Positions 10,469 through 20,356 of a stretch of 64,000 nucleotides of DNA are shown here, one piece after another. The DNA is taken from positions 883,501 to 947,500 of the forward strand of contig NC_009879.1 in the NCBI RefSeq assembly GCF_000014345.1. Reading direction: 5' to 3'. The notes under the pieces are model-generated. The model did no database searches. It was given only the letters and a program-made list of their open reading frames with translations, and was not told where the DNA came from. Each line of letters opens with the position of its first letter. Positions within the stretch are counted from its first letter, which is position 1. Both the position numbers and the translations under genes were made by a program. This DNA is from Rickettsia canadensis str. McKiel (GTDB lineage: Bacteria > Pseudomonadota > Alphaproteobacteria > Rickettsiales > Rickettsiaceae).

Positions 10469-11281
10469 TTATGACATTTCACAAGCAGCAATCATCAAAT
10501 AATCTTGAGGAGTAAGATTTTCAGCACGATAATTATCATTGATGTTCAGCTGAGTTAGTACTTCATTTTTAACAGGTACAAAATTCTTCAATGAAGATTT
10601 GATCATTTTACGTCGTCCTGCAAAAGCAAGTTTTGTTATTTGCTCAACCTTAGTTATCAGAGCAATAGACGGCAGATTTTCTAAAGGTGTTAGTTTAACT
10701 ATGGCAGAATATACTTTAGGAGGTGGATAGAAAGCAGTCGGTGCTACTTCAAAGCATTTTTCTACTTTAGCTATTAACTGACATATTACCGATAACCTGC
10801 CATATGCTTTAGTTGACGGCATAGCACAAATACGTTCTACTAATTCCTTTTGTAACATTAGTGTCATACTAGTAATTAGCCGTGCTTCTTTCAGCCATCT
10901 AATTACTAATTCCGTACCTATATGATACGGTAAATTAGAAATTATAGTGACTTTATCATAGCCTAAATCAGTTAAATTTATTTTAAGAGCATCCTGCTTA
11001 ATAATATTTAGATTAGGATAATATTCTTTAATCTCATTGAGTAATGGAATAAATCTCTCATCTGTTTCTATAACAGTTAAAGATTCAGGATTTTTCTGTA
11101 ATATCGATCTAGTTAACCCTCCGCTGCCGGGTCCTATTTCTAAGACTCGGCTATTTTCTTCAAGATTACTCACACGTACGATTTTATGACATAAACTACT
11201 GTCAAAAATAAAATTTTGTCCGTGCTTTTTAAGAGGATTAATGTGATGTAAGGCTGCATGTTTTGCAATTGAAGGGAGCAT
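10469..11281 (-). CDS. ksgA: 16S rRNA dimethyladenosine transferase KsgA/RsmA
   Basis: Uses S-adenosylmethionine to dimethylate two adjacent adenines in the 3'-terminal hairpin of 16S rRNA, a late step in 30S assembly. The family entry motif [10 protein letters not shown] lies near residues 18-27. Motif I (SAM binding) is [13 protein letters not shown], the acidic motif II is IETDERF, and catalytic motif IV is NLPYHIGT. The C-terminal domain contains [12 protein letters not shown] and [15 protein letters not shown]. The length of 270 aa is normal. It is last of the minus-strand set lptD-surA-ksgA, an order conserved in alphaproteobacteria, though pdxA, usually between surA and ksgA, is absent here. 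A hairpin follows its stop. Confidence 0.96.
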
Positions 11282-11346
11282 AGAGTGATGTTGTTCTCAA
11301 AAAAAATAGTTTTGTTGTATTGATCAGAAATACTATATGTACCTAT

Positions 11347-11390
11347 TAAGGTTATTTTTCTAGATTCCCGCTTTCGTGCGAATGACATTG
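11347..11390. repeat. Half RPE upstream of ksgA
   Basis: TTTTTCTAGATTCCCGCTTTCGTGCGAATGACATT is one arm of the CTGGATTCCCGC...GGGAATGACAT element found elsewhere in the window. It lies between surA and ksgA. Only one arm is clear. Confidence 0.55.
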
Positions 11391-11402
11391 ACCATAAAAC
11401 AA

Positions 11403-12290
11403 TTAAGACGGCAACATTATTTTTATAGATGCCTTTTTACGCATATTTTCAAATATTTTTTGTGCTTTTTGTGAAATCTTTTTATTGGTTAGGTAGTTTA
11501 CTACATAATTATTTTCATCTTCATTAAGATTTAGGATTTTTTTGCTGCACACTAATATTATTTCAAATTTGTTATTTACTTCAAAAACATTACTTGCTTT
11601 ATTAGGAGTTAAGTCCTTTATAATAGTTTGTTGTACATCTTCTATTTTACTAAGCTTATTGGTAATAATTTGCATAGTAGCAAAATTATCATAAAGCGAT
11701 TGTTTGACGTCGGTGCATTTTTTTAATCGATTTTTTAAATTATTCATCTGCGTAAACGCTGTATTGCCGCTATGTTTAGATGTAAATACTTGCATTGAAA
11801 TTTCTACGTCTTTTTGATCGCTAGATAAAATTGCGACATCTATTTCTTTATTACTTACTTGCACCGACCTTGATAAGCTTGACAAAATATTCATTTTAAT
11901 CAACTCAGATTTAATTTGAGCAATAAAACTACCAGGATTGACCGATCTACTTTTTAGATACTGAAGAAGAGAGCCGTGAGGCATTTTATTACGATCTTCA
12001 ATAGATTTAATAGCATTATCTATTTCTTCTTGCGTGATTTCCCTATCTCCGGCATATTGAAAAAGTAAAGATTCGTCAATTAAGCTCTTGATTGCTAAGT
12101 CACTTAGCTGCTTATCTTGAGCAGGCGTTAGACTCTCAACATTATTTAGTGCGATAATCATTTTTTTTCTAGCCAGGAACTCATTAAGAGTAATAGGTTC
12201 ATCATTTACAGATGCTACTATATTCGGTCGCGAAGCTTGTGCTACATTAAAAGTAAAAACGATACCAATTATAAGTAATAATTTTTTCAT
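11403..12290 (-). CDS. SurA-like periplasmic chaperone (N-terminal domain, no clear PPIase domain)
   Basis: Predicted periplasmic chaperone that escorts unfolded outer-membrane proteins to the BAM machinery. A signal peptide is plain: MKKLLLIIGIVFTFNVAQAS, with cleavage after AQA near residue 19. The next part, IVASVNDEPITLNEFLARKK, is the start of the SurA N-terminal helical domain (about 23-150). After it the 295-aa protein shows no recognisable parvulin signature, although one parvulin domain of about 90 residues could fit in degraded form. The position between lptD and ksgA is the standard SurA position and supports the call. It may keep chaperone function only. Confidence 0.8.
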   Translation of the reverse strand: MKKLLLIIGIVFTFNVAQASRPNIVASVNDEPITLNEFLARKKMIIALNNVESLTPAQDKQLSDLAIKSLIDESLLFQYAGDREITQEEIDNAIKSIEDRNKMPHGSLLQYLKSRSVNPGSFIAQIKSELIKMNILSSLSRSVQVSNKEIDVAILSSDQKDVEISMQVFTSKHSGNTAFTQMNNLKNRLKKCTDVKQSLYDNFATMQIITNKLSKIEDVQQTIIKDLTPNKASNVFEVNNKFEIILVCSKKILNLNEDENNYVVNYLTNKKISQKAQKIFENMRKKASIKIMLPS

Positions 12291-12383
12291 ATTTTTTCAG
12301 ACTCACATAATGCAATAGTTAGAACAATTTTCATCCTGACTATCGATAAAAGGTTAAATAATCAAGGACTTTATTGTATGGAT

Positions 12384-12538
12384 CGATGTCATTCCCATGA
12401 AAACGGGAATCGAGCTCTTTCCGATTGTCATACCGTGGCTTGACTACGGTATCTAGACAAAAATAAAGACTAGACCCAGTGCTCAAGTCACGGGGTAACA
12501 CATTTTTCTAGATTCCCGCCTACGCGAGAATAACATAT
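12384..12538. repeat. Nested pair of RPEs between lptD and surA
   Basis: The outer element has arms ATGTCATTCCC..GGGAATC (12386-12411) and CTAGATTCCCGCCTACGCGAG (12508-12528). Between them, at 12426-12501, lies a second palindrome: TGTCATACCGTGGCTTGACTACGG on the left and GTGCTCAAGTCACGGGGTAACA on the right, with a TCTAGAC..GTCTAGAC centre. The second type is the one also found inside ubiB and ccmF. One repeat appears to have jumped into another. Confidence 0.65.
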
Positions 12539-12563
12539 GGCACTTTTTCTAGCCATTTGAAAC

Positions 12564-14705
12564 TTACATGTTTAATACTTTTAAACCGATGGAAATAGTA
12601 GGTGAAGAAGTAGTTTTTTTGATTCCTCTACTTCCGTCTGCTAAATAATCGGAATAAATCTTTGCAGTAATTCTAACACAATCTTTAGCATATGTCACTC
12701 TAATAGTTCGAGTAAGTAAATTTGGAGATCGTTTAGAGAGATCAATACGTGCACCAAAGCCTACAATCCAATTTTGTGCTAGCTGATAATTTATGTCTCC
12801 ATAAAATTGCCGCACTCTATTACTTGAAACCTTTATACTTTCTACAGAATAATATTTTTTAAGATTTATAAGCTGAATAAAATTACCTAGAAAGTTAATT
12901 TTATTATAGTTAAAATTTCCTCCTACTTCATCTCTGATCGGTCTGAAATATTTATTTTTTCGGAACACATAAAACAATTCTAAATTATTAGAAATACTCA
13001 CTAAGATTTGACCGACATTTTCTGTATCATCAGCAGATAAATCTATACTATATCTTGTATTACGGGATTGTCCTAAAAATAATTTTAAATAATTTTCTTC
13101 TTTAGAAATACTAGTATTTAAGCCGTAACTTAGTCTATTACCGAAATCATGGCAATCAATACCACTATAACGATTCGATAAAAAGATATTTTTTTCGGAT
13201 AATTCATATTTAGCAGGATCAATTATAACAAATTTTTTGTCTTTCTTAGATAATTTACGTCCCATAGTAAAAGAAACTACCGGCTCAATAAGTAAATTTA
13301 TCGTTCTTGTTATATTAGCTACTAACGGATAACGCCACAAAGTTTGTAATTCCGGTATATTTCTTTGGAATGATTTAGTGTCTTTTGTTTTATCTAAATA
13401 GACTCGTCTTGCAAGGTAAAAATCACCTCTATCCCTAGCGGCAAAATCAAACATTTGTCCTGAGGAAGTGATAAAATTATGAAGAATAGAGAATTGCAAA
13501 GAAGTTCTAGCAAGTTGTTTTCCTATTCTTTCTTTGTACATTAACATATTATTTTCAACAACAATGAAACTATTATCACTATCATTTAAATTTATCACAT
13601 TTTTTGTATTGATTTGCGGTAATACTAGCGGATTAGTATACTTACTATCATTACTACCTAAGCCTTGAAAACTTAAGCATGCTGCCGAAAAATAATCAGC
13701 CTCATGAATTTTATTTAAGAATATTTTAGAAGTTAGATATGAAGCGTAGTTATTATAATAATTTTTCAAATACGCTTTATCCGATGTACGTTCTATCCTA
13801 AAACGGTAATCATAAACTTTATCGGTACTAATAAAATTGCCGCTTGCTATATAATGATAAGAAGAAACTTTTTTATTTTTTACTATACTTCCGTCTTTTT
13901 CTATAAAATAGGGTAATTTACCATAACTACTTTGAAAATTCATATTATCGCTATTATTTGGGCGATAACGTAATTCTAGCTCAAAAGTTTGATATTTACT
14001 AAAAATTCTTGGAGTAAGAGTAAAATCGATATTAGGTTTTACACGTAGATATAGAGGTATACTAAACCCTTTGTTTTTTACGTCTGGTACTAATAATCCG
14101 GAAGTTGCAGGAGCCGTAGGAGTCGGATGGAAAAAATACGGTAAGAAAAAAATCGGTACTCCATATACTTCAAAAAACACATTTTTATAAACTACCCTAT
14201 GCTCTTCAGAGTGAATATAACTGTCCTTAGCAGCAATTTGCCAAATAGGGTTTCTATTACAAGTAATAACGCAAGGAGTAAATGCGGCATGGTGCAACTT
14301 AAGATTATTTTCATCTATTCTTTCAGCAAGTTTAGCAATTAAAAGATTATTATCACCTGAAAGCAAAATGAATTCCGATATGATACCCTTTTTAAATTCA
14401 TCTTTTAAAACTGCTTTATCACCCTCTATTATTCTATTTTGTTTATCCTTAATTCGTATATTACCTTCTGCCCATAAAATATCGTTTTTTATATCATAAA
14501 GTAAGTTATCTGCCGTTAATAAATACACATCCGTGATAATTTTTATACTACCTTTAGCATATATCAAATCCTGACTTTCGTTATACTCTATAAAGTCGGC
14601 TATCATATTGCTTATCTTAACATTTTTATCATTCTTAAAATTATCAGCAGAACTTATCAGAGGAGATATTGTAATAATAAACAAGCATATTATTCGCAGT
14701 AGCAT
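12564..14705 (-). CDS. lptD: LPS-assembly outer-membrane protein LptD
   Basis: Outer-membrane barrel that, with LptE, inserts lipopolysaccharide into the outer leaflet. A signal peptide is present (MLLRIICLFIITISPLISSA, residues 1-20). Residues about 30-150 form the OstA/LptA-like beta-jellyroll with repeated strands such as LIYAKGSIKI, DILWAEGNIRI and IIEGDKAVL. Then comes the plug and entry region with VYGVPIFFLPYF and SGLLVPD, typical of LptD. The rest is the large barrel ending LKVLNM. A Cys pair (ACHxC-like: TPCVITC near 143-147) may match the disulfide region. The length of 713 aa is normal for Rickettsiales. It is the first gene of lptD-surA-ksgA. Confidence 0.94.
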   Translation of the reverse strand: MLLRIICLFIITISPLISSADNFKNDKNVKISNMIADFIEYNESQDLIYAKGSIKIITDVYLLTADNLLYDIKNDILWAEGNIRIKDKQNRIIEGDKAVLKDEFKKGIISEFILLSGDNNLLIAKLAERIDENNLKLHHAAFTPCVITCNRNPIWQIAAKDSYIHSEEHRVVYKNVFFEVYGVPIFFLPYFFHPTPTAPATSGLLVPDVKNKGFSIPLYLRVKPNIDFTLTPRIFSKYQTFELELRYRPNNSDNMNFQSSYGKLPYFIEKDGSIVKNKKVSSYHYIASGNFISTDKVYDYRFRIERTSDKAYLKNYYNNYASYLTSKIFLNKIHEADYFSAACLSFQGLGSNDSKYTNPLVLPQINTKNVINLNDSDNSFIVVENNMLMYKERIGKQLARTSLQFSILHNFITSSGQMFDFAARDRGDFYLARRVYLDKTKDTKSFQRNIPELQTLWRYPLVANITRTINLLIEPVVSFTMGRKLSKKDKKFVIIDPAKYELSEKNIFLSNRYSGIDCHDFGNRLSYGLNTSISKEENYLKLFLGQSRNTRYSIDLSADDTENVGQILVSISNNLELFYVFRKNKYFRPIRDEVGGNFNYNKINFLGNFIQLINLKKYYSVESIKVSSNRVRQFYGDINYQLAQNWIVGFGARIDLSKRSPNLLTRTIRVTYAKDCVRITAKIYSDYLADGSRGIKKTTSSPTISIGLKVLNM

Positions 14706-14776
14706 TTATATTAATAACTAATATTTTAATAGTAAAAAATAATAGCAAGCTATTAGTAATATATCAAATAATAAAA

Positions 14777-14812
14777 ATTTTTGCTTGCTCTTTTGCAGTG
14801 CAAGGTTATTCT
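14777..14812. repeat. Short dispersed motif shared with 50321-50358
   Basis: TTTTGCTTGCTCTTTTGCAGTGCAAGGTTAT here resembles TTTTTGCTTTCGCTCTCCTTGCAGTCCAAGGTTAT at 50321-50358. The two share the order GCT-GCTCT-TTGCAGT-CAAGGTTAT. This is probably part of another small repeat family. Confidence 0.4.
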
Positions 14813-14877
14813 ATGGAGAGATATATGTTATATAATTTTGTTGATGTCATTCCTGCATGACTTTGGTAACCACCATG

Positions 14878-14972
14878 ATGTCATGCCGTAGCTTGGATTC
14901 AGGCGGTATCCATTAAAAATTTTAAAAAGACTGAATACCAGGATCCAGTCACAGTATTACAGTAACAAAACT
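14878..14972. repeat. RPE upstream of xseA
   Basis: The left arm ATGTCATGCCGTAGCTTGGA..GGTATCCA and right arm GGATCCAGTCACAGTATTACAG are a decayed version of the TGTCATACCGTGGCTTGACCACGG palindrome. A second TGATGTCATTCCTGC fragment lies just before it (14842-14856). Confidence 0.5.
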
Positions 14973-15008
14973 AAATCTATGCGGCAATAACACAAGAGTC
15001 ATGATAAA

Positions 15009-16343
15009 ATGCTAGACAATTTCATTGTGAATCAAGCAACTAAAGAGTTTTCAGTTAGTGAGATTTCTAATAAAATTAAAGAATTATTAGAAAATAATTT
15101 TGGCTATATTAAGATAAAAGGAGAAATTTCAGGTTTTAAAATAGCAAGCTCAGGGCATGCTTATTTTAACTTAAAAGAAAATACTGCTATTTTAGCCTGT
15201 ACTTGCTGGCGTCCTACTCTTGCTAAAATCAAATTTCCTTTAAAGGACGGCATGGAAGTAGTGATTAGTGGTAAACTCTCAAGTTATGCAGGTAATTCAC
15301 GCTATCAATTAGCGGTAGATAATTTGCAACCCGCAGGACTTGGGACTATGCTACAAATCCTAAACGAGCGTAAAACACGCTTAGAGAAAGAGGGACTATT
15401 TAACAAGAGACGTATTCCTATACCTTTCTTGCCTACGAGAATAGGAGTTATAACCTCAATAACCGGTGCTGTTATTAAAGATATTATTCATCGTATTCGT
15501 GAACGTTTTCCGACTCATATAATAATATGGCCGGTTAGTGTACAAGGAGAAAATTCCGGCAATGAAATTGCCGCAGCAATTGAAGGATTTAACAAATTAG
15601 AAGAGGCAAATAAACCAAGTGTTATAATTGTTGCTAGAGGTGGTGGCTCTATAGAAGATCTTTGGTCATTTAACGATGAGATATTAGTACGCGCCGCCTA
15701 TAACTCAAAAATTCCTATTATTTCTGCAGTAGGTCATGAAGTGGATTATACTTTAATAGATTTAGCAGCCGACAAAAGAGCTCCAACCCCTACTGCTGCT
15801 GCAGAATTTGCTGTACCGGTACGATCTATTTTAAATAATACCCTACAATCTTATGAAAAAGTATTATTAAATAATACTAAACAGTTAATTAATTATCACG
15901 AACAAAATATAGCAAATTACGATAAAATACACAGATATCTCACTAACTATATAAATCATAGACAACAATTACTGGACGAGACAGGTTTTAATTTACTAGA
16001 TGTTTTACCGTGCTTTATTGAACTACAAGAAACAAAGCTTAAATTTTGTTCTAAAGAAAGAATTAACCCTGCTAAAATAATTAATTACAAAACATTAGAA
16101 TTAACACATCAAACAGCTTATCTATCAAAATCGGCAAATAATACTTTGAAAAACTTTGAGTATAAATTAGAATTAAATAGCACGTTACTTGCAAGCCTTG
16201 ATTATCATAACGTATTAAAACGAGGTTTTGCTATAGTTAAAGGAGCAATGGGTAATTTTTTATCTTCTAAAATTACTGCTGCGGATGAAAAAATTTTTAA
16301 TATTAAATTTTCTGACGGCGAAATTAAAGTAGTTCGTAACTAA
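15009..16343 (+). CDS. xseA: Exodeoxyribonuclease VII large subunit
   Basis: Catalytic subunit of ExoVII, which degrades single-stranded DNA from both ends in mismatch repair and damage tolerance, together with several small XseB subunits. The N-terminal OB-fold (about residues 12-110) includes [12 protein letters not shown] and GHAYFNLK. The catalytic core follows with [15 protein letters not shown] and the conserved [15 protein letters not shown]. The [13 protein letters not shown] segment leads into a long coiled coil (about 270-400) that anchors XseB. The end [13 protein letters not shown] is typical. The length of 444 aa is normal. xseB is not adjacent. A near-perfect palindrome begins at its stop codon. 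Confidence 0.96.
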   Translation: MLDNFIVNQATKEFSVSEISNKIKELLENNFGYIKIKGEISGFKIASSGHAYFNLKENTAILACTCWRPTLAKIKFPLKDGMEVVISGKLSSYAGNSRYQLAVDNLQPAGLGTMLQILNERKTRLEKEGLFNKRRIPIPFLPTRIGVITSITGAVIKDIIHRIRERFPTHIIIWPVSVQGENSGNEIAAAIEGFNKLEEANKPSVIIVARGGGSIEDLWSFNDEILVRAAYNSKIPIISAVGHEVDYTLIDLAADKRAPTPTAAAEFAVPVRSILNNTLQSYEKVLLNNTKQLINYHEQNIANYDKIHRYLTNYINHRQQLLDETGFNLLDVLPCFIELQETKLKFCSKERINPAKIINYKTLELTHQTAYLSKSANNTLKNFEYKLELNSTLLASLDYHNVLKRGFAIVKGAMGNFLSSKITAADEKIFNIKFSDGEIKVVRN

Positions 16344-16431
16344 TAATGTCATCCCATGGCTTTTTGACTACGGATCCAGGAAAATAATTCATGGATCCCG
16401 TAGTCAAAAAAGCCATGGGATGACATTATTA
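16341..16431. repeat. Near-perfect 91-base palindrome (intact RPE) at the end of xseA
   Basis: The left arm TAATAATGTCATCCCATGGC, then TTTTTGACTACGGATCC, is repeated inverted on the right as GGATCCCGTAGTCAAAAAAGC then CATGGGATGACATTATTA. The loop is a short AT stretch. Arms of about 40 bases differ by very few positions. It overlaps the xseA stop codon (TAA at 16341). In RNA it would form a very stable hairpin and could act as a terminator. Confidence 0.85.
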
Positions 16432-16450
16432 ACTTTAAAAAATACAAATT

Positions 16451-17165
16451 ATGAAAATTTTAAAGCTTTTCATTTTTATACTGCTCATTGCTAAAAATTT
16501 TTATGCTTTAAGCATAAGTACAAACGAACAACAAGCAACTTTAGAATGTGAAGAAGAACAAGCCGATAAAAAAACTTTGATAAATGCATCGTATATAAAT
16601 GAGCCTTAACAATACTTAATTGCTAATTCAAACGATCGTACTACCGTTTCCAGTATCCAGTATGGATATAGAATTAATTAACGCTATTGCCACAAAAATA
16701 GGTATCAACATTGAGTACAATCAAAATAGCTGGTATTATCAAAATCAATTAGATATCCAAAGCGGCAATGCCAATAATGGCTGCAGGAGCTACTTATACT
16801 ACTGAGAGCAGTAAATAACTACGCTCATTTAAACCGTATCATCTCAAAGAAATATCATTACTTATTATTGAATCACTTACCAAAAAGTGAAATTTTCAAA
16901 ATGTTAATGCACTAATAGCGCAACACTAGTAAACAAAATAATAAAGGAAGAAATTAACGGTTTTATTAGTGATAGAATAGCTTGTTCCGTTAATATATTA
17001 GGAAGCGAGATAGGACAGAACATAGTAAAAATTCTCTTAAATATAAAAACTCTCCTATATATTTGATGTTTAGCAAAAAAACCGTATCTTTAAATAGAGT
17101 TGAGCAATTTAATTTTGCGATAGACAATATTTCATGCAAGTAACGAGTACAAAAAAATCATTAAT
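16451..17165 (+). pseudogene. Amino-acid ABC transporter substrate-binding protein relic
   Basis: It opens with a clear signal peptide, MKILKLFIFILLIAKNFYAL. Then, across frameshifts, come FPVSSMDIELINAIATKIGI, IQSGNAD..MAAGATYTTE, HLKEISLLIIESLTKKSEIF, ISDRIA, then KKTVSLNRVEQFNFAID. This is the layout of family 3 solute-binding proteins (GlnH/ArtJ type): a binding-lobe strand with G(M/F)DxEL..AI..K.G, then SGxADxxxAGxT.T.ER. Several frameshifts mark it as dead. The permease and ATPase genes are not next to it. Confidence 0.6.
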
Positions 17166-17199
17166 GCATATATATCCATATTCTATTACCTAAATCTAT

Positions 17200-17555
17200 A
17201 GATTCTCGTTTGGTGTCATATTATAAGCCTTACTTTGCTGCCTTACTTGTGCTTTTTCAGGAATTATTTTGAGTAGCAGAAAAATAGTACTTTATACGGT
17301 ATATTTTTATCTTCGGTATTACCGTCCATTAGTAGATGTATAATAGTAAACAATGATACCGGAAATTTAAACTTCTATTTTACTCCTTCTGATTTCTATT
17401 ATATATTGTAGTAGTTTTGCTTGGTTTTACTTTTATAAATTATTAAGCTATTATAATAAACAGATTGCTGAAGATAATTATTTAGAATAATTATTAAATA
17501 ATATAATAGTAGCAATTTGCGATTCATCGGACAAACAACTTTTAGAGGAGTTGTG
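17200..17555. other. Decayed spacer, no gene recognised
   Basis: Stops in all frames and no motif I recognise. It lies between two relics. Confidence 0.3.
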
Positions 17556-17559
17556 ATGG

Positions 17560-17830
17560 TTATTATTAAAATTGAACCTCTAAGTTTTGGTGGGACCATT
17601 TTTTTGCTTTTATTACAGCTAATTGCGGTGCAACATTACGAGATTTTATTACGAAAGAAAATTCAATTAAGAGGATACCAAGAGGAGTGAGTATTGAAAT
17701 AACTATATTATGAGGCATAGCCTTTAGCGTATTATTAGATATGTACAAAGTTAATCTGCACAATAAAATATTCAATGATTATAGTAATTTCCGGAGTATT
17801 CATTACTAGTCTTTTAGATTATCATTTTTC
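17560..17830 (+). pseudogene. Membrane protein relic, possibly UPF0126/TRIC-like
   Basis: Frames combine to give FFAFITANCGATLRDFITKE, RIPRGVSIEITILWGIAFSV and LLDMYKVNLHNKIF. The first piece resembles the AFxTAxGGGTLRDxLLG segment of UPF0126/TRIC cation-channel proteins. The match is short and most glycines are lost, so the family is only a suggestion. Stops and shifts break the frame. Confidence 0.25.
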
Positions 17831-17873
17831 ATTTTAGTTTTCTTAAGTGGAGATTCCATAATAAAAATACAAG

Positions 17874-18671
17874 ATGAGCAAAACAAACATGAAAATAGCT
17901 ACTTGGAATATTAATTCCATCAAAACAAGACTTAATTTATTGCGTAATTTTTTGTCTAAAGAAAATCCCGATATTTTATTATTACAAGAAATAAAGTGCG
18001 AAACCGAAAAATTCCTGTTTGATGAATTATCCGATTTACCTTATAATTTGTACGTTCACGGACAAAAAACATATAACGGTGTTGCTATAATCTCAAAATT
18101 TCCTGCCAATGAAATAATTAAAGACTTTCCGAATAATTACTGCAGTGATCAAGCAAGGTTCTTAGAAATAAAATTATCACTACCTATAGGGTTGTGTAAT
18201 ATCATCTCGCTCTATGCTCCTCACGGTTCATTTGTCGGTAGCGATAAATTTGTAACAAAACTAGCATTTTATGAATCTCTAATCAATTATCTATCAACTA
18301 AAAAATCTTTTGATGAAAAAACTATCATTGGTGGTGATTTCAATATTGCACCGTTTGATATAGACGTATATTCACCTAAAGCATTAGCTGAAACTACTTG
18401 TTTTACTAAGGTTGAACAAAAAAAATTACGAACTATTCTAAATTCCAGATTTGAGGATTTATACAGATTGATGTATCCGAATAAACAAGAATTTTCATGG
18501 TGGGATTATAGAGCTGGATGTTTTGAACAAAATAAAGGTATGAGGATTGATATGATCCTTGGTTGTAATAATACTATTGACTATTTAGAAAATTGCTATA
18601 TGGATTATAATTTAAGGACTCAAGAAAAACCTTCAGATCATATACCGGTAATTGCTAATTTTAAGGAATAA
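17874..18671 (+). CDS. xthA: Exodeoxyribonuclease III (AP endonuclease)
   Basis: Base-excision-repair nuclease that cuts 5' to abasic sites and trims 3' blocked ends. All exonuclease III landmarks are present: MKIATWNINSIKTRL (metal-site Asn), LLQEIKCE (catalytic Glu), YNGVAIISK, IIGGDFNIAP (active-site Asp-Asn), FSWWDYRAG and the final SDHIPVIANF (catalytic His). The length of 265 aa is normal. Two starts are possible: ATG at 17874, or 17889 directly at MKIATWN. Neither has a strong Shine-Dalgarno sequence. It is a stand-alone gene between relic DNA and der. Confidence 0.96.
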   Translation: MSKTNMKIATWNINSIKTRLNLLRNFLSKENPDILLLQEIKCETEKFLFDELSDLPYNLYVHGQKTYNGVAIISKFPANEIIKDFPNNYCSDQARFLEIKLSLPIGLCNIISLYAPHGSFVGSDKFVTKLAFYESLINYLSTKKSFDEKTIIGGDFNIAPFDIDVYSPKALAETTCFTKVEQKKLRTILNSRFEDLYRLMYPNKQEFSWWDYRAGCFEQNKGMRIDMILGCNNTIDYLENCYMDYNLRTQEKPSDHIPVIANFKE

Positions 18672-18938
18672 TATGTCTTCAAAATTTATAAAATTTTATG
18701 AAAAAACATGACATTTGTCAGTACAAACGGCAACTTTATGTTTTACGTACAAGCTCATAAGATTTTCACCTGCAAATCTTCGGCTTCTGTTTCCATGAAT
18801 GCTTTTACTGTTAATTGCTATTGCTCCTTTGTAGCTAGCTTTATATAATATATTAAAACACACCTATTATCATAGCAAATATACTAGGTTTATCATGGCA
18901 TTACTAGTTTTAATAACTATCCTAATGTATTAAATATA

Positions 18939-20282
18939 ATGACTAAACAAATCATTGCTTTGGTTGGAAGGCCTAATGTCGGCAAATCAACGCTTTTTAA
19001 CAGATTAAGCATACGTAAAAAAGCTATTGTTCATAATCTACCAGGCGTCACTAGAGATAGAAAATATACAGATGGCAAAATCGGCTCTTGTGAATTTTTG
19101 CTAATTGACACTCCAGGACTTGAAGAGAATCCTAATAGTATGAGTGTACGACTAATGGAGCAGACTACTAAAGCAATTTTAGAGGCAGATTTAATTTGCT
19201 TTATGGTTGACTGTAGAAGTGGAATATTGCCTGATGATAAGTTACTTAGTAGTTTTATTAGAAAGTATAATAAACCTGCAATACTGGTAGTTAATAAATG
19301 CGAAAAAGCTTTTGACTTTGATAAAGAATACTACCAATTAGGCTTTGATAGTATGGTAGCTATATCTGCCGAGCATGGTACAGGCTTAATTGATTTATAT
19401 GACGAAATTATTGCCAAGTTACCTAAAGAAAAATCAATCGAGACAAATATAGCGGATCCAGTTAAAGGAGATTGTGTGCAAATAGTAATTAGCGGTAGAC
19501 CTAATGCCGGGAAATCTACTTTTATAAACGCTCTTATTAACGATGAAAGGTTATTAACCGGTCCTGAAGCAGGTATTACTCGCGAATCGATTGAAATTGA
19601 TTGGCAATATAAAAATAATCATATTAAATTGATCGATACAGCAGGACTCCGCAAGAAATCCACTATTACAGAGTCTTTAGACAAATTATCGGCATCAGAT
19701 GCTATTAATAGTATTAAATTTGCTAATACCGTCATTCTAATAATTGATGCTTTATCTCCTTTAAAACAGCAAGATTTAAATATTGCAAGCTATGTAGCCA
19801 ATGAGGGCAGAAGTATCGTTATAGTAGTGAATAAATGGGATTTAGTTAAAGAATCTGAAAAAGAAGCATTTCAGGAAGAATTTTATTATCAGATAAATAC
19901 TCATTTACCTCAGATTAAAGGCGTCTCTGTACTGTTCATTTCAGCGATCAATAAACAAAATATTGAGCAAGTTTTAGATGCTTGTCTTACAATTTATAAA
20001 AATTGGAATAAGAAAATAACCACTAGCAAATTAAATGAATGGCTTAATTTTACTACGGAAGCACATCCACTGCCTTTACAAAAAGGTGGCAAAAGAGTAC
20101 GTATAAAATATATGACTCAAATAAAAACTCGTCCCCCTACTTTCAAATTATTCTCCAATAATCCAGAAAAAATTACCAATAGTTATACTAGATATTTAGT
20201 AAATAATATGCGTGAAGCTTTTGACATGCCCGGCATTCCTATCAGATTCGCTTACGTCAAAACAAAAAACCCGTATGTGTAG
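18939..20282 (+). CDS. der: Ribosome-assembly GTPase Der (EngA)
   Basis: Double-GTPase that binds the 50S precursor and is needed for large-subunit maturation. G domain 1 (about 1-165) has GRPNVGKSTLF and DTPGLE; its G4 motif is NKCE where NKxD is usual. G domain 2 (about 180-350) has GRPNAGKST, DTAGLRKKS and NKWD. A C-terminal KH-like domain follows, with the typical end NNMREAFDMPGIPIRF and KTKNPY. The length of 447 aa is normal. The Glu in place of Asp in the first G4 motif deserves attention, since Asp gives guanine specificity; NKxE is tolerated in some domain-1 Der proteins. Confidence 0.96.
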   Translation: MTKQIIALVGRPNVGKSTLFNRLSIRKKAIVHNLPGVTRDRKYTDGKIGSCEFLLIDTPGLEENPNSMSVRLMEQTTKAILEADLICFMVDCRSGILPDDKLLSSFIRKYNKPAILVVNKCEKAFDFDKEYYQLGFDSMVAISAEHGTGLIDLYDEIIAKLPKEKSIETNIADPVKGDCVQIVISGRPNAGKSTFINALINDERLLTGPEAGITRESIEIDWQYKNNHIKLIDTAGLRKKSTITESLDKLSASDAINSIKFANTVILIIDALSPLKQQDLNIASYVANEGRSIVIVVNKWDLVKESEKEAFQEEFYYQINTHLPQIKGVSVLFISAINKQNIEQVLDACLTIYKNWNKKITTSKLNEWLNFTTEAHPLPLQKGGKRVRIKYMTQIKTRPPTFKLFSNNPEKITNSYTRYLVNNMREAFDMPGIPIRFAYVKTKNPYV

Positions 20283-20356
20283 TGTAAAATTAACTAATTT
20301 ACAAAAATAATTTTACGTATATACTTGTGTATACAATAATCAAGTGTATTATTATT

